Positions 27,264-35,275 of a stretch of 64,000 bases of DNA are shown one piece after another. Position numbers and translations under genes: made by a program. How positions within the stretch are numbered: position 1 is the first letter of the stretch; each line of letters opens with the position of its first letter. The DNA is taken from the NCBI RefSeq assembly GCF_023715895.1, contig NZ_JAMBOO010000007.1, positions 1 through 64,000 of the forward strand, given 5' to 3'. Below the pieces are notes generated by a model. The model was not told the DNA's origin. It saw nothing but the letters and a program-made list of their open reading frames with translations, and made no database searches. This DNA comes from Domibacillus indicus (GTDB taxonomy: Bacteria; Bacillota; Bacilli; Bacillales; Domibacillaceae).

Positions 27264-28008
27264 TTTCCCCACCCCCCCTGAACGTTTGTTCTATACCTAA
27301 TTATACCATTTTAGCAATAGTGCGTTCAAGGAAAAAGAATGACTGAAAGAGCAGCGATTCATCCCCCACTTAGCGAGCTTGAAGTGGGAGTGTTCTCGCC
27401 GAAAATGATAAAGTAATGCGCCAGTGATTCACGTAATTCGGGGTCTCCTTCTACAGTAGCATAGGTTGCCAGCACCTTCGGATACAGGTCAAATACCTTT
27501 TTCACATAATGAGACAAGTAATGGTTTGGCAGCAAATTAGGATCGATAAACGCCTGCGAAAATTGGTATTTAACAGAAGCAGCATGAAGGGCAGCAAGCT
27601 GGTTTTCTTTTCGATACGCAGTCACAATTGGCATATCTGCTTCTTCTTGTCTGAAGGTTCCGCTCTTTACGTAGTAGCCTTTTTTATCGACCACATATAC
27701 TTTGTTTTGTTCTTTTAGCAGTTGAAACGCTTTAAAAACCGTGAGCCGGTGGACGTTCATTTCCAGAGACAGCTGGCGGATGGACGGGAGCTTCTCATGC
27801 TCCTTCCATTCTCTTCTTTCAATGCGCTGCAGGATAAAATCATATACCTGCTCAAAAAGAAAGCCGTTCTCGTTTTTTCTTTTGACTTTACTCACACTCC
27901 ACGCCCCCTTCTGTCCCTAGTGTACCACGCAGTTTCTTCGTTCTGTTCTGTTTCTTTCAAACTGTTCTATTGAGGCAGGTTTATGATGGGAGCAAGGAGG
28001 TTGTAAAG

Positions 28009-28920
28009 ATGATTCTTTTGTTCTATGTATGGATGTGCCTGATTTTCGGGACTACTTTTTTAGCGATTAAACTGGGCGTAGATGCTGGTGCGTCCCCATT
28101 TTTTTCAGCTGGGCTCCGCTTTTTTGGTGCTGGGGCGCTTTTGTTTCTCCTTATGCACATCAAAGAAAGGGTTCCCCTTGTCCTGCTGGTCAGCCGGGAT
28201 CTTTTTCTGATTGGAACCGGCCTTACATTTGGCACGTTTGCTACGCTGTATTGGGCCGAACAGTTCGTGTCCTCGGGTACGGCGGCCGTTTTGTCTGCCA
28301 CTGCGCCTATGATGATTTTAGGCATGCAGACATTCGGTCTGAAACAAAAAATGCAGCCGTCTGCGATGATGGGCTGCGCGGTAGGAATTATAGGTGTGTT
28401 TCTGCTGATTCTGCCTAATCTTTCTTTATCCATGAATGCTCACTGGCTGTCCGGCTGCTTCGCTATTATACTCGGCCAGGTGTTTTACGCCGGCGGAACT
28501 CTTTACGCAAGGCGATCAAAAGAAACGGCGGTGTCGCCAATCGCTTTGAACGCCGTCCAAATGATGCATGGCGGGCTGCTGCTGTTTGCGCTGTCATTCT
28601 TTACAGAAAACGAGCAGCTGTCTTCTTTAAGCCAGCCGGTTTTTCTGCTCTCACTGCTCTATCTTACCGTTGTCGGCTCTATGATCGGCCACACTCTGTA
28701 TTATTATTTAGTCACAAAAACCAATCCGGTATTCCCGTCTACCTGGCTTTATATTTCGCCATTGATTGCTGTTATGGCAGGATTCTTGTTTTACGGCGAA
28801 GAGCTGTCCCGGATGACGTTAATTGGATCCATTACAATCATTGCCGGTACGATACTGGTGAATGCAGAAGCACTAAAGTCACTGGCGAGAAAGAGAAGTT
28901 TGGCTCGAAAGCCATATTAA
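28009..28920 (+). CDS. EamA/DMT-family transporter
   Basis: 303 residues with ten membrane helices in two EamA repeats. Repeat 1 has FGTTFLAIKLGVDAGASPFF and GLRFFGAGALLFL; repeat 2 has a GSMIGHTLYYYLV and SPLIAVMAGFLFYGEEL pattern. Such proteins export or import metabolites such as amino acids. The ATG at 28009 follows AAGGAGG at 8-nt spacing. It is divergent from the interrupted MocR gene, and MocR regulators often control such a neighbour, so loss of the regulator may have changed its expression. Confidence 0.88.
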   Translation: MILLFYVWMCLIFGTTFLAIKLGVDAGASPFFSAGLRFFGAGALLFLLMHIKERVPLVLLVSRDLFLIGTGLTFGTFATLYWAEQFVSSGTAAVLSATAPMMILGMQTFGLKQKMQPSAMMGCAVGIIGVFLLILPNLSLSMNAHWLSGCFAIILGQVFYAGGTLYARRSKETAVSPIALNAVQMMHGGLLLFALSFFTENEQLSSLSQPVFLLSLLYLTVVGSMIGHTLYYYLVTKTNPVFPSTWLYISPLIAVMAGFLFYGEELSRMTLIGSITIIAGTILVNAEALKSLARKRSLARKPY

Positions 28921-28947
28921 AAAGTGGAGGTTATCCCTCCACTTTTT
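28919..28947. terminator. bidirectional terminator between EamA gene and diguanylate cyclase
   Basis: 12-bp stem AAAAAGTGGAGG/CCTCCACTTTTT with a 5-nt loop. It overlaps the last codons of the convergent cyclase gene. Confidence 0.85.
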
Positions 28948-30520
28948 GGTATGAAATAGTCGCTCGGTTTCTTCCTTCAGATTTTGATTGATATAAAGCT
29001 TGATCTGCGAGTTGAAATAACTCTGCCAAAGAAGCAGACTGTAATGGAAATTCAGCAATACCAAGTGAAATGGTGACAGGCCGGCCACCTGCTTTGATTT
29101 TATTTTCTACAGCGATTCTTACTTTTTCTGCAATACTGTAGGCTTCCAGTCCAGTAGTGTCAGGAAGCAGCATAATAAACTCTTCTCCCCCATAACGAAA
29201 GCAAATATCCGTTTTTCTGACGATCGATTGGATCGTAGAAACAAGCTGTTTTAATGTTTCATCGCCCATTTGATGACCGTATGTATCATTAATCTGCTTG
29301 AAATGGTCGATGTCTATGATTACAAGGGAAAATCGTCGGTTCTGTGCTGCCCAGCTTTCCATTCTTTCATCCAGCTCTCTGCGATTGGGAATGCCGGTAA
29401 GCGGATCCGTTATCGCTGCGTGGGTGAGCTTCTGATTATTTTCTTTTACCGCTCTGATCGCAATCGCCACACTCTTGGTTAGAAGGTCCGCTTCCCGATT
29501 CCAGTGGGGCCGCTCATCCGGAACTGGCACTGCTTTTCCGGATGCAAGCCGATTCATCAAATCAGCTAAATGCATAAAAGGAGCCGCCAGCTTTCGGGCG
29601 ATCAGTATCGATAACGCTAACAAAAGAAGAAATGGCGGAAGAATACGCAGCACCAGTTTCTCAATATGATTTTGTAGAACATCCTTCATGGATGAAACTG
29701 GAGTCTGCTGTACAACACCCCAGCCGATTTCTGGAATGGCACTGTAAGCAGCAAGCATGGGTATGCCTGCTTTATTTGTTACTTGTTCGGCTCCGCTTTT
29801 TCCCTGCATTAGTTTACGAACAACTGTATTTGCATTACCGTCTTCTCCAATGCGGCCTTGATCAGGGTGAAACAAAAGGGTGCCGTCTGGACCGACCACA
29901 TAATAATACGAACCGTTTTCTTCAGTTGCATCGTTCCCTAATATTTCATTTAAAACGTTTTCTTCTTGAAGATAGATGCTGCCGCCGATCATCCCTCTAT
30001 ACGTGCCATTTTTATCGTAAAGCGGCTGGCTCATTGAAACGAGCAGCCGGCCTGAAGGCCCGATATAAGGTGCTGTAAGGGCAGGCTTCTTCGTATCAAG
30101 AACCTTTTTGGTTTCTCCTGTTGTAATCACTTGCCCTTTTAATCCTGTACTTAACGGCGCGATATTCCGCATAAGGCCTGTTTCATCTACCCAGGAAAGC
30201 GAGTTAAAATAGCGGCTGCTGTTTCGCAAAAGTTCTAACTGTTCCTGAATTTCTTCATCGCTTAATGTATCCTTCTCTTGAAGAAATTCGGCGGTATCCT
30301 CAAGGCTTAATCTCATCGAATGAAACAGTGAACCAACAGATTGACTGATTTTGCTGGATTTAGAGTAATTGAGGGAAAGGTACGTACGCGTAAGAGAATC
30401 TTTTTCCGACTGGTAAGATGAAACTACCATAATCAATACAGTTAAAATAACTGAGGCACAGACAAGACTGGTTAACAGGGTGGCTAAACTTACCTTACGA
30501 GTAGTAAACAATTGCTTCAT
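28931..30520 (-). CDS. membrane-bound diguanylate cyclase (dCache-GGDEF)
   Basis: 529 residues: transmembrane helix about 12-36, an extracytoplasmic sensor domain of dCache type (about 40-280; SWVDETGLMRNIAPL, YIGPSGRLLVSMSQPLYD), a second helix about 290-308, a short HAMP-like linker, and a GGDEF domain (about 365-525). The active-site loop is RYGGEEF, so catalysis is expected, and an RxxD inhibitory site (RKTD) lies five residues before it. It makes cyclic-di-GMP from two GTP. RBS AAGGAG before ATG. Monocistronic. The other c-di-GMP-related features of the window are the GEMM-like leader at 10665 and the EAL scrap at 970. Confidence 0.92.
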   Translation of the reverse strand: MKQLFTTRKVSLATLLTSLVCASVILTVLIMVVSSYQSEKDSLTRTYLSLNYSKSSKISQSVGSLFHSMRLSLEDTAEFLQEKDTLSDEEIQEQLELLRNSSRYFNSLSWVDETGLMRNIAPLSTGLKGQVITTGETKKVLDTKKPALTAPYIGPSGRLLVSMSQPLYDKNGTYRGMIGGSIYLQEENVLNEILGNDATEENGSYYYVVGPDGTLLFHPDQGRIGEDGNANTVVRKLMQGKSGAEQVTNKAGIPMLAAYSAIPEIGWGVVQQTPVSSMKDVLQNHIEKLVLRILPPFLLLLALSILIARKLAAPFMHLADLMNRLASGKAVPVPDERPHWNREADLLTKSVAIAIRAVKENNQKLTHAAITDPLTGIPNRRELDERMESWAAQNRRFSLVIIDIDHFKQINDTYGHQMGDETLKQLVSTIQSIVRKTDICFRYGGEEFIMLLPDTTGLEAYSIAEKVRIAVENKIKAGGRPVTISLGIAEFPLQSASLAELFQLADQALYQSKSEGRNRATISYQKVEG

Positions 30521-30699
30521 TGGTGTCTCCTTGATTTTAGAAAAAGATAATCATTTATCCATTAGCCATCCCTTTATTATAAAACATACAAATTAAAATA
30601 CATAGTCCTTTAAAGCAGTTATACAGGAACAGAGTTTCTTATTTTCACCTACATAAACAAAGTGGTTACGTTATACTAAACATTGAGGAGGAACACATT

Positions 30700-31584
30700 A
30701 TGCAGGCTATACTTATGTTTGCCATCTCAATGGCAATCTTCGGTTCAATCGGCCTTTTTTCGGAGAACACGGCCCTGCCATCGATTGAACTGGTTTTTGT
30801 GCGCTGCCTTTGCGCCACTATATTATTAGGAGCAATTTTAATCTTCCAGCTCGTGAAAAACACTGAATCCCCCGTTTCTAAAGTACCGCGCCGGGAGTAC
30901 GGGCTCGCCCTGCTGTGCGGGGTTTTTCTTGTTACCAACTGGGTGTTTTTCTTTCGTTCTATTGAAGTCATGCCGATTACAGTAGCGGTGTCTATTTATC
31001 ATCTTGCTCCCGTGATTGTACTTGTGCTCGGTTCTTTTCTTTTTAAAGAAAAAGTGACCATTTTAGGAGTAGTATTTTTCTTTGTGTGCTTTTTCGGCAC
31101 TCTGCTCGTTGGAGGAATTCACCAGCATACAAGCTTCACTGCGTTTTTATCAACTGGTGTAATGTGGGCTTTCCTGGCTGCTCTTTTCTACGCGCTGACC
31201 TCTCTGACTGGAAAGGGAATTCAAGCCCTTAATCCGTTGTCTACTACCATTATTCAAACGAGTCTTGGCATTTTATTGCTCGTTCCTTTCGTCGATTGGG
31301 CGAACTTTACCGCGCTTACGTTAGAAAATTGGATCTATATTCTGATCACCGGATTTATTCATACAGGCTTCGTCTTTTATTTGTTTTTCCGCAGCCTGCG
31401 CCAACTATCGGCTCAAACGATCGCACTGCTTGTTTTTATTGACCCGATCGTAGCGATTTTGCTGGATGTATCGGTTCTCCATTACCGGCCTGATCTTTAT
31501 CAAATTCTCGGCATCATCCTCGTTTTCGTCGGTATCAGCTACTCTCCTAAAAAAGAAAAACGAATGAAAAAACAAGCTGCATGA
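30700..31584 (+). CDS. EamA/DMT-family transporter
   Basis: 294 residues, ten predicted helices in two EamA repeats (FAISMAIFGSIGLF; YHLAPVIVLVLGSFLFKEKV; FIDPIVAILLDVSVLHYRP). Only distantly similar to the EamA protein at 28009. Likely a metabolite exporter in the cytoplasmic membrane; substrate unknown. GAGGAGG lies 8 nt before ATG. It has its own terminator. Confidence 0.88.
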   Translation: MQAILMFAISMAIFGSIGLFSENTALPSIELVFVRCLCATILLGAILIFQLVKNTESPVSKVPRREYGLALLCGVFLVTNWVFFFRSIEVMPITVAVSIYHLAPVIVLVLGSFLFKEKVTILGVVFFFVCFFGTLLVGGIHQHTSFTAFLSTGVMWAFLAALFYALTSLTGKGIQALNPLSTTIIQTSLGILLLVPFVDWANFTALTLENWIYILITGFIHTGFVFYLFFRSLRQLSAQTIALLVFIDPIVAILLDVSVLHYRPDLYQILGIILVFVGISYSPKKEKRMKKQAA

Positions 31585-31611
31585 ACACCTATATTGTTCA
31601 CGCAGCTTGTT
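31571..31611 (+). terminator. terminator of EamA gene
   Basis: 17-bp stem AACAAGCTGCATGAACA/TGTTCACGCAGCTTGTT with one mismatch, overlapping the last codons, then CTAATT. Confidence 0.75.
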
Positions 31612-31635
31612 CTAATTAAATACCCGGATAGTCGT

Positions 31636-32168
31636 TTAACGATTTTTCAGTAAAGTTGCCTCATACCAATTAAATCCCTGCTTTTCGATTTCTTGAACAA
31701 AATGGTGTTTTCCAGCTATATAGTCTGCTATATCGTTTGGATATTGAGCAGCCAGCTCACTCTTGAGTTTTCCATGTTTTGTTCGCACACCTCTAGATGG
31801 GCTCTTATGTAATCGCGAAATGCTAAGTGTCGTACAATGTGTTGGCTTCCTGACTGATACACATGGACATGATACGTGCGCAAGCTGTCCCCTTTCCCCA
31901 AAAAACGGAGTCCTGTAATTCCATTTTTCCCCCTAAGGATCGTATCCTGCTTCAACCATCGCTTCATTCAAGGTATCCACTTTGCTTATATCTTTCACTA
32001 TTGGCATCATGTCGATAATGGGCTTTGCTTTCAGATCTGGAACCGCTGTGCTGCCAATATGAAAAGTCTCCATTAACTCATCTTTTAAAATGATGGAGAG
32101 CTTTTCGGTCTCGGTCTCAAATAAAAGGGCCATTCTGTCCGATACAAACACACTTCTACTTTTCTCAT
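31636..32168 (-). pseudogene. GrpB/UPF0157-family nucleotidyltransferase, frameshifted
   Basis: Pieces of a GrpB protein lie in successive frames: MRKVEV then TEWP (start at 32168), ETFHIGSTAVPDLKAKPIID and MMPIVKD, then GLRFLGKG...YHVHVYQSGSQHIVRHLAFR, DYIRAHLEV, and finally LKSELAAQYPNDIADYIAGK to a TAA at 31636. At least three frame changes (near 32130, 31945 and 31780) separate them. GrpB proteins are small cytoplasmic nucleotidyltransferase-fold proteins. The order and completeness show recent decay, not a random match. Confidence 0.8.
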
Positions 32169-32175
32169 CTATTAT

Positions 32176-32385
32176 TTATCCGCTCCCTTTTGGTTCTTCT
32201 TCCTTTGAACACTCTTCTCTTTCCTCATGAAACTCTTCTATCGCCTGCCCGGCAATATAATCAAAGGGAGTATACGTATGGCTTGGGAGTTCCTTTTTCC
32301 AACTCATTTTACAAACTACTGTTATTACTAAAGCAACAATCAAAAGCATCATAAAAACGATCGGTGCATAAAAAGCCACATTCAT
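32176..32385 (-). CDS. small DUF3951-like membrane protein, 69 residues
   Basis: One transmembrane helix (about 5-26), then a conserved-looking tail, SWKKELPSHTYTPFDYIAGQ followed by EEFHEEREE. This pattern (HYTPFDyitgq...FHEEkEE) is what I recall for DUF3951 of Bacillaceae. A longer frame upstream to 32559 runs through an inverted repeat and is not protein-like. The repeat starts 3 bp upstream of the ATG, so a normal ribosome binding site has been replaced by its GGGGGT and expression may be altered. Confidence 0.6.
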   Translation of the reverse strand: MNVAFYAPIVFMMLLIVALVITVVCKMSWKKELPSHTYTPFDYIAGQAIEEFHEEREECSKEEEPKGSG

Positions 32386-32387
32386 TT

Positions 32388-32437
32388 GGGACTGACCCCC
32401 GTTTTTGAGACAAGGATCAAAAACGGCGGTCAGTCCC
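32388..32437. repeat. inverted repeat with 21-bp arms (GGGACTGACCCCC type)
   Basis: Arms GGGACTGACCCCCGTTTTTGA and TCAAAAACGGCGGTCAGTCCC, one mismatch, 8-nt loop. The core GGGACTGACCCC reappears at about 45039-45051. It looks like a small mobile palindromic repeat of intergenic DNA. Confidence 0.7.
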
Positions 32438-32851
32438 ACCGGATATAGATCAAAACAAGCTTTTTTTAAAGCAAATAGATTTTCAATAAATTCTTTGATT
32501 TGAGCCCACTTATTACTAGGCCATCTTCCGGGAAGCCGACACCTTCTCTTATTGTTCATTCAATATGTATAGTCCATGCTTGCTCATGCTTTTAGTGATC
32601 CGAAAAACTCTCTTTCAGCAGCCGGCCATTTGCTTGCAATAATACTTTGACACTCCCACGGCTAAAGCCGCAAGCCCTTCACCTTACGGTGAGACGGGCG
32701 GGATTCTGAAGTGCGAACGCGTTCTCAGTCCATTTCTGTTTAAAACTCGCCTTCAGTTAGGGGCGGTGTCATCAGCCCGTCCTGCTTCGTTTTGTATGCC
32801 TTCGGCATACATGTACCTTACAGGCGGTCCTGCTGTTACCACAGGACTAGG

Positions 32852-33931
32852 TTAAGCTGCTTGCTTGTTTTTCTTTTTTGAAAGGCCGCTGATAGCTTTT
32901 GAAATATTAATGGCCGCATTCGCATCAGCATGAAGCGTATATTGACATTTGACACACGCAAACGTGTGTCTTTTTCGATTCTTTTTGTCTACATGGCCAC
33001 ATTTACATGTTTGAGAGGTATGATGTGGATTCACATATTCAACTTGAATCCCTGCCATTTTGGCTTTGTATTCAATAAACTGCTGAAGCTGATAATGTGC
33101 CTAGGAGTGCAGATTTCTGCCTGCGTCTTTTTTTGATTTGGCTTTACGGCGAATACCTGTCAAATCGTTCATTTTGCTGCAGCGAATACCGTTCTCTGCA
33201 GCAAAATGAACGATTTGCCGGCTTATTTTATGGTTCAGATTTTTCATCCATTGGGATTCTTTATGTTTAGAGGCTTTAATAACAGAAAGAAGCTTATTTC
33301 TTCCTAAGGTTTTTCTTCTTGAAGAAAATGTTCTTCGAATAAAAGCAGCCTCGTTTCCTTTGAAAAACAATGAATTTGTCCCTATTGAAGCAACTGCTAA
33401 ATAATTTAGCCCTACGTCTATACCCATCACTTTAGAAGAAGAGGAAACAACCTTCGGTTCAAAAGAAACCGCCACAGACATATACCATTTCCCTTTTTTC
33501 TCATAAAGCTTGCCGGCACCTAATTTTGCTTCGCCGGACAATATTTTATCAAGCCAATGCTGCTGATAGAGCTCTGCCACAACTGGAACACCGACTCGTT
33601 TCTCTAATGTAGGAAAGGAGAGTTTGTATAAGTTGTTTTCTTTTTCAACTTTTAAATTTTGGTTGTTAAAGGTACACCAAAGACGGCGGAAGGCTTTTGC
33701 TTTTTGATTTTTCTTTTGTGACTTCACTTCCCGGATGGTTTGGTTAACAATGGCCGAAGGCAATTTGTCCGTAGAAAAAAGTTTGTAGACCTTCGAAGTG
33801 GCTTTTGAAAGTTCATCATATTGAAGAAGCCAATTAGAAAAGTCGGTGTTTAATTCGGTCATTTTGCAGTATATCTGTTCTTTTGCATGGGTTGGCTTCA
33901 TGAGTTCCAGCTTTAAAGAAATGGTTTCCAC
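32852..33931 (-). pseudogene. tnpB: tnpB with amber stop and lost catalytic Glu (family D)
   Basis: Start GTG at 33931 (GGAAAGGAGG upstream). The frame is uninterrupted except for TAG at 33101-33103 (codon 277), where relatives have Trp in RNLHSWAHYQLQ; after it the same frame continues AHYQLQQFIEYKAK and ends with an intact zinc finger (CKCGHVD...CVKCQYTLHADANAAINI). The first RuvC Asp (172, GIDVGLN) and the last Asp are kept, but the Glu expected in MEDLTGIR is Asn255 (MNDLTGIR). So the protein would be truncated and, even with readthrough, catalytically dead. Confidence 0.88.
33161..33217. repeat. perfect 22-bp inverted repeat inside tnpB D
   Basis: Left arm 33161-33182 (starts CAAATCGTTCATTTTG) and right arm 33196-33217 (its exact complement) flank a 13-nt loop. 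On the coding strand the first arm encodes QIVHFAA and the second arm encodes the SKMNDL that replaces the normal catalytic segment. Confidence 0.92.
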
Positions 33932-34011
33932 TTCGTTCCTCCTTTCCAAAAGATTAGGCTGTATCAATTATAACAAACAAGTGTTTGGTATACAAGAGAG
34001 ATAAATTAAAA

Positions 34012-34057
34012 GAAAAAAATCGAACCTTTGACATGTCTGAAGACATGCCCGGTTCGA
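34012..34057 (-). terminator. terminator of the GNAT gene
   Basis: TCGAACC/GGTTCGA outer arms with CATGTC/GACATG inside (34020-34057), followed on the minus strand by TTTTTTT. Confidence 0.85.
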
Positions 34058-34065
34058 CCTCGCTA

Positions 34066-34629
34066 TCATCCCACACCTGAAGGAGTGGGCTTTTCCGCTC
34101 GTAAGGTCTGTAAAACACCGAGACGATACGACCCGTCTCTTCGAATCATATGGTTGCGAAGTATACCTTCTTTTACTGCACCGAGCCGTTCAATCGCTTT
34201 TTGAGACCTGATATTTCGATCATCTGTTTTAAATTGGACACGGATGATACCTAACTCATGAAAGCAATAACGGAGCAGCAAATGCTTGCACTCTTTGTTC
34301 ATAGGTGTGCCCCATACAGATGGATGAAACCATGTCCAGCCAATCTCCAGACTTTTATGAGCTTGTGAAATCGCCAAAAAGCGTGTTGTGCCAATGATCT
34401 TTCCTGTTTTCCGCTCAATCACAACAAATGGATATTCAGCACCTGTTTCTTTTGCTGTTAATGCGTCTTCTACAAATTGAGACATCTCTTGAAGCGTTTT
34501 AACGTGCTGGGGCAGGTGCGTCCAGATATCTTCATGGCCCCCTGCTTCCCACAGCCCTTTTATATGCCCTCTTTCCATTGGAACAATTTAAACATGATTC
34601 CCTGTTAATTCTTTGAGTGAATGATTCAT
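34066..34629 (-). pseudogene. GNAT-family N-acetyltransferase (RimJ/RimL-like) with early in-frame stop
   Basis: The natural start is the ATG at 34629 behind GGAGGGGG; it reads MNHSLKELTGNHV, then TAA (34588-34590), then IVPMERGHIKGLWEAG and on through a full GNAT domain (GKIIGTTRFLAIS, EIGWTWFHPSVWGT, FKTDDRNIRSQKAIERLGAVKEG). Related proteins have an Arg at the stop position (HVRLxPM). The domain after the stop is intact for 170 codons, so translation could restart at the ATG at 34578, but no ribosome binding site is visible there. Either a recent nonsense mutation or a sequencing error. Confidence 0.75.
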
Positions 34630-35089
34630 TTGCCCCCTCCTTTTCTCTGGATGTTCAGCATATTTGGTACTCGTCTAATCTACTGACTCCTTTTACCTCG
34701 TTATTTTCTCCTTTAAAGAAAGTACTTCTTTATATTCTCAGTGCACATACGCCTATTATTTCCATTATATCCAACTCCAGTTTCCTTGTAGAGAATGACC
34801 GACCAAATTTTTCCTCGTCGAGCCTGTAAAAATCGCAGCGCTCATAACATTTTTAAAGCTAAATACTTACTTTTAGCTTTTTTTATTTTGTTTGTATAAA
34901 ATGGCTGGAACAAGGCCATACTGTTTTGTGTAAGGCAGTCCTATTCTCTTGAGTTTATATCCCTGTTACCACCGTGCAGCCAGAGCCCCCTCTGGCTGTT
35001 TTTTTGCCTATATCCCTTAACTCTTGGCAAAGAGTTAAAAGGGTTAACTATAGAATAAGTAATCATAGTCGTATGCTTTATCGTTTCCA
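34630..35089. other. intergenic region with two orphan plus-strand terminators
   Basis: No gene is supportable. A hairpin AAAGCTAAA/TTTAGCTTT with T-run lies at 34855-34885, and a stronger one, CAGCCAGAG/CTCTGGCTG followed by seven T, at 34977-35005. Between them a TATAAAAT box (34895) starts a stretch of about 105 nt that could be a short RNA. A third hairpin, TTAACTCTT/AAGAGTTAA, is at about 35018-35039. Confidence 0.45.
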
Positions 35090-35275
35090 TTGAACTACCA
35101 CCCACTTACCTAACGGTTGAAGTGGGGGATTCCTGGGCAAGAGGATCTTCGACCCCCAGTAATCAGGCTAACCCCGTATTCCAACGGTTTTATGACCAAT
35201 CTTAAATAGACTGAAGTGAAAGAAGCCGAAGGGCTTCTTTTTTAATATTCAGGCTCGCATTCAGGTCCCGGTCGT
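35090..35275 (-). ncRNA. predicted omega RNA of element C copy 2
   Basis: Right-end hairpin (CCCACTT...AAGTGGG, about 35099-35127) and the tnpB 3' end, matching copy 1. The 5' limit is not determined by sequence alone. Confidence 0.4.

Larger units (their letters stand above)
25937..27407 (-). mobile_element. TnpB-only IS200/IS605-type element, family C, copy 1 (inside the MocR gene)
   Basis: 1471 bp. The left end (27407) abuts TTTAT of the target; the right end (25937) finishes in TTCAA. Both ends have subterminal hairpins (CCCACTT...AAGTGGG). The same ends appear in copies at 35090-36559 and 46491-47959. No target duplication: host sequence rejoins exactly. There is no tnpA. The right end beyond tnpB (25937-26048) and the tnpB 3' end would form the omega RNA, whose guide would be the adjacent host bases GAACATACATAAAACATACG. 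Confidence 0.92.
25003..27895 (-). pseudogene. MocR/GntR-type aminotransferase-like regulator interrupted by a TnpB element
   Basis: The N-terminal part (27408-27895) encodes a GntR winged helix: QVYDFILQRIERREWKEHEK, then LPSIRQLSLEMNVHRLTVFK. It stops in LRESLAHYF. The C-terminal part (25003-25936) carries the fold-type I PLP aminotransferase domain: ENVLITTGSQQAIHLIAL, NPTFHNPTGYVVP, and VRSFCKYVSPGLRVA with the PLP lysine. Removing 25937-27407 joins the parts in frame through MNIHKTYAAPENV to give 1422 bp, a 473-residue protein of normal MocR length. MocR proteins regulate vitamin B6 or amino acid genes; the divergent EamA transporter is the likely target. Confidence 0.9.
32647..34000 (-). 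mobile_element. TnpB-only IS200/IS605-type element, family D (decayed)
   Basis: The right end at about 32647 shows the familiar pattern of TnpB elements: in element orientation GAATCCCGCCCGTCTCACC, hairpins, then GGGAGTGTCAA. The left end is less certain; a TTTAT at 34001-34005 (minus strand) followed by CTCTCTTG is the best candidate. The single tnpB gene is inactivated and no tnpA is present. Like C copy 2 and E copy 2, it sits directly after the T-run of a terminator (34020-34057). A separate hairpin-rich stretch (32650-32850) would be the omega RNA region. Confidence 0.7.
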
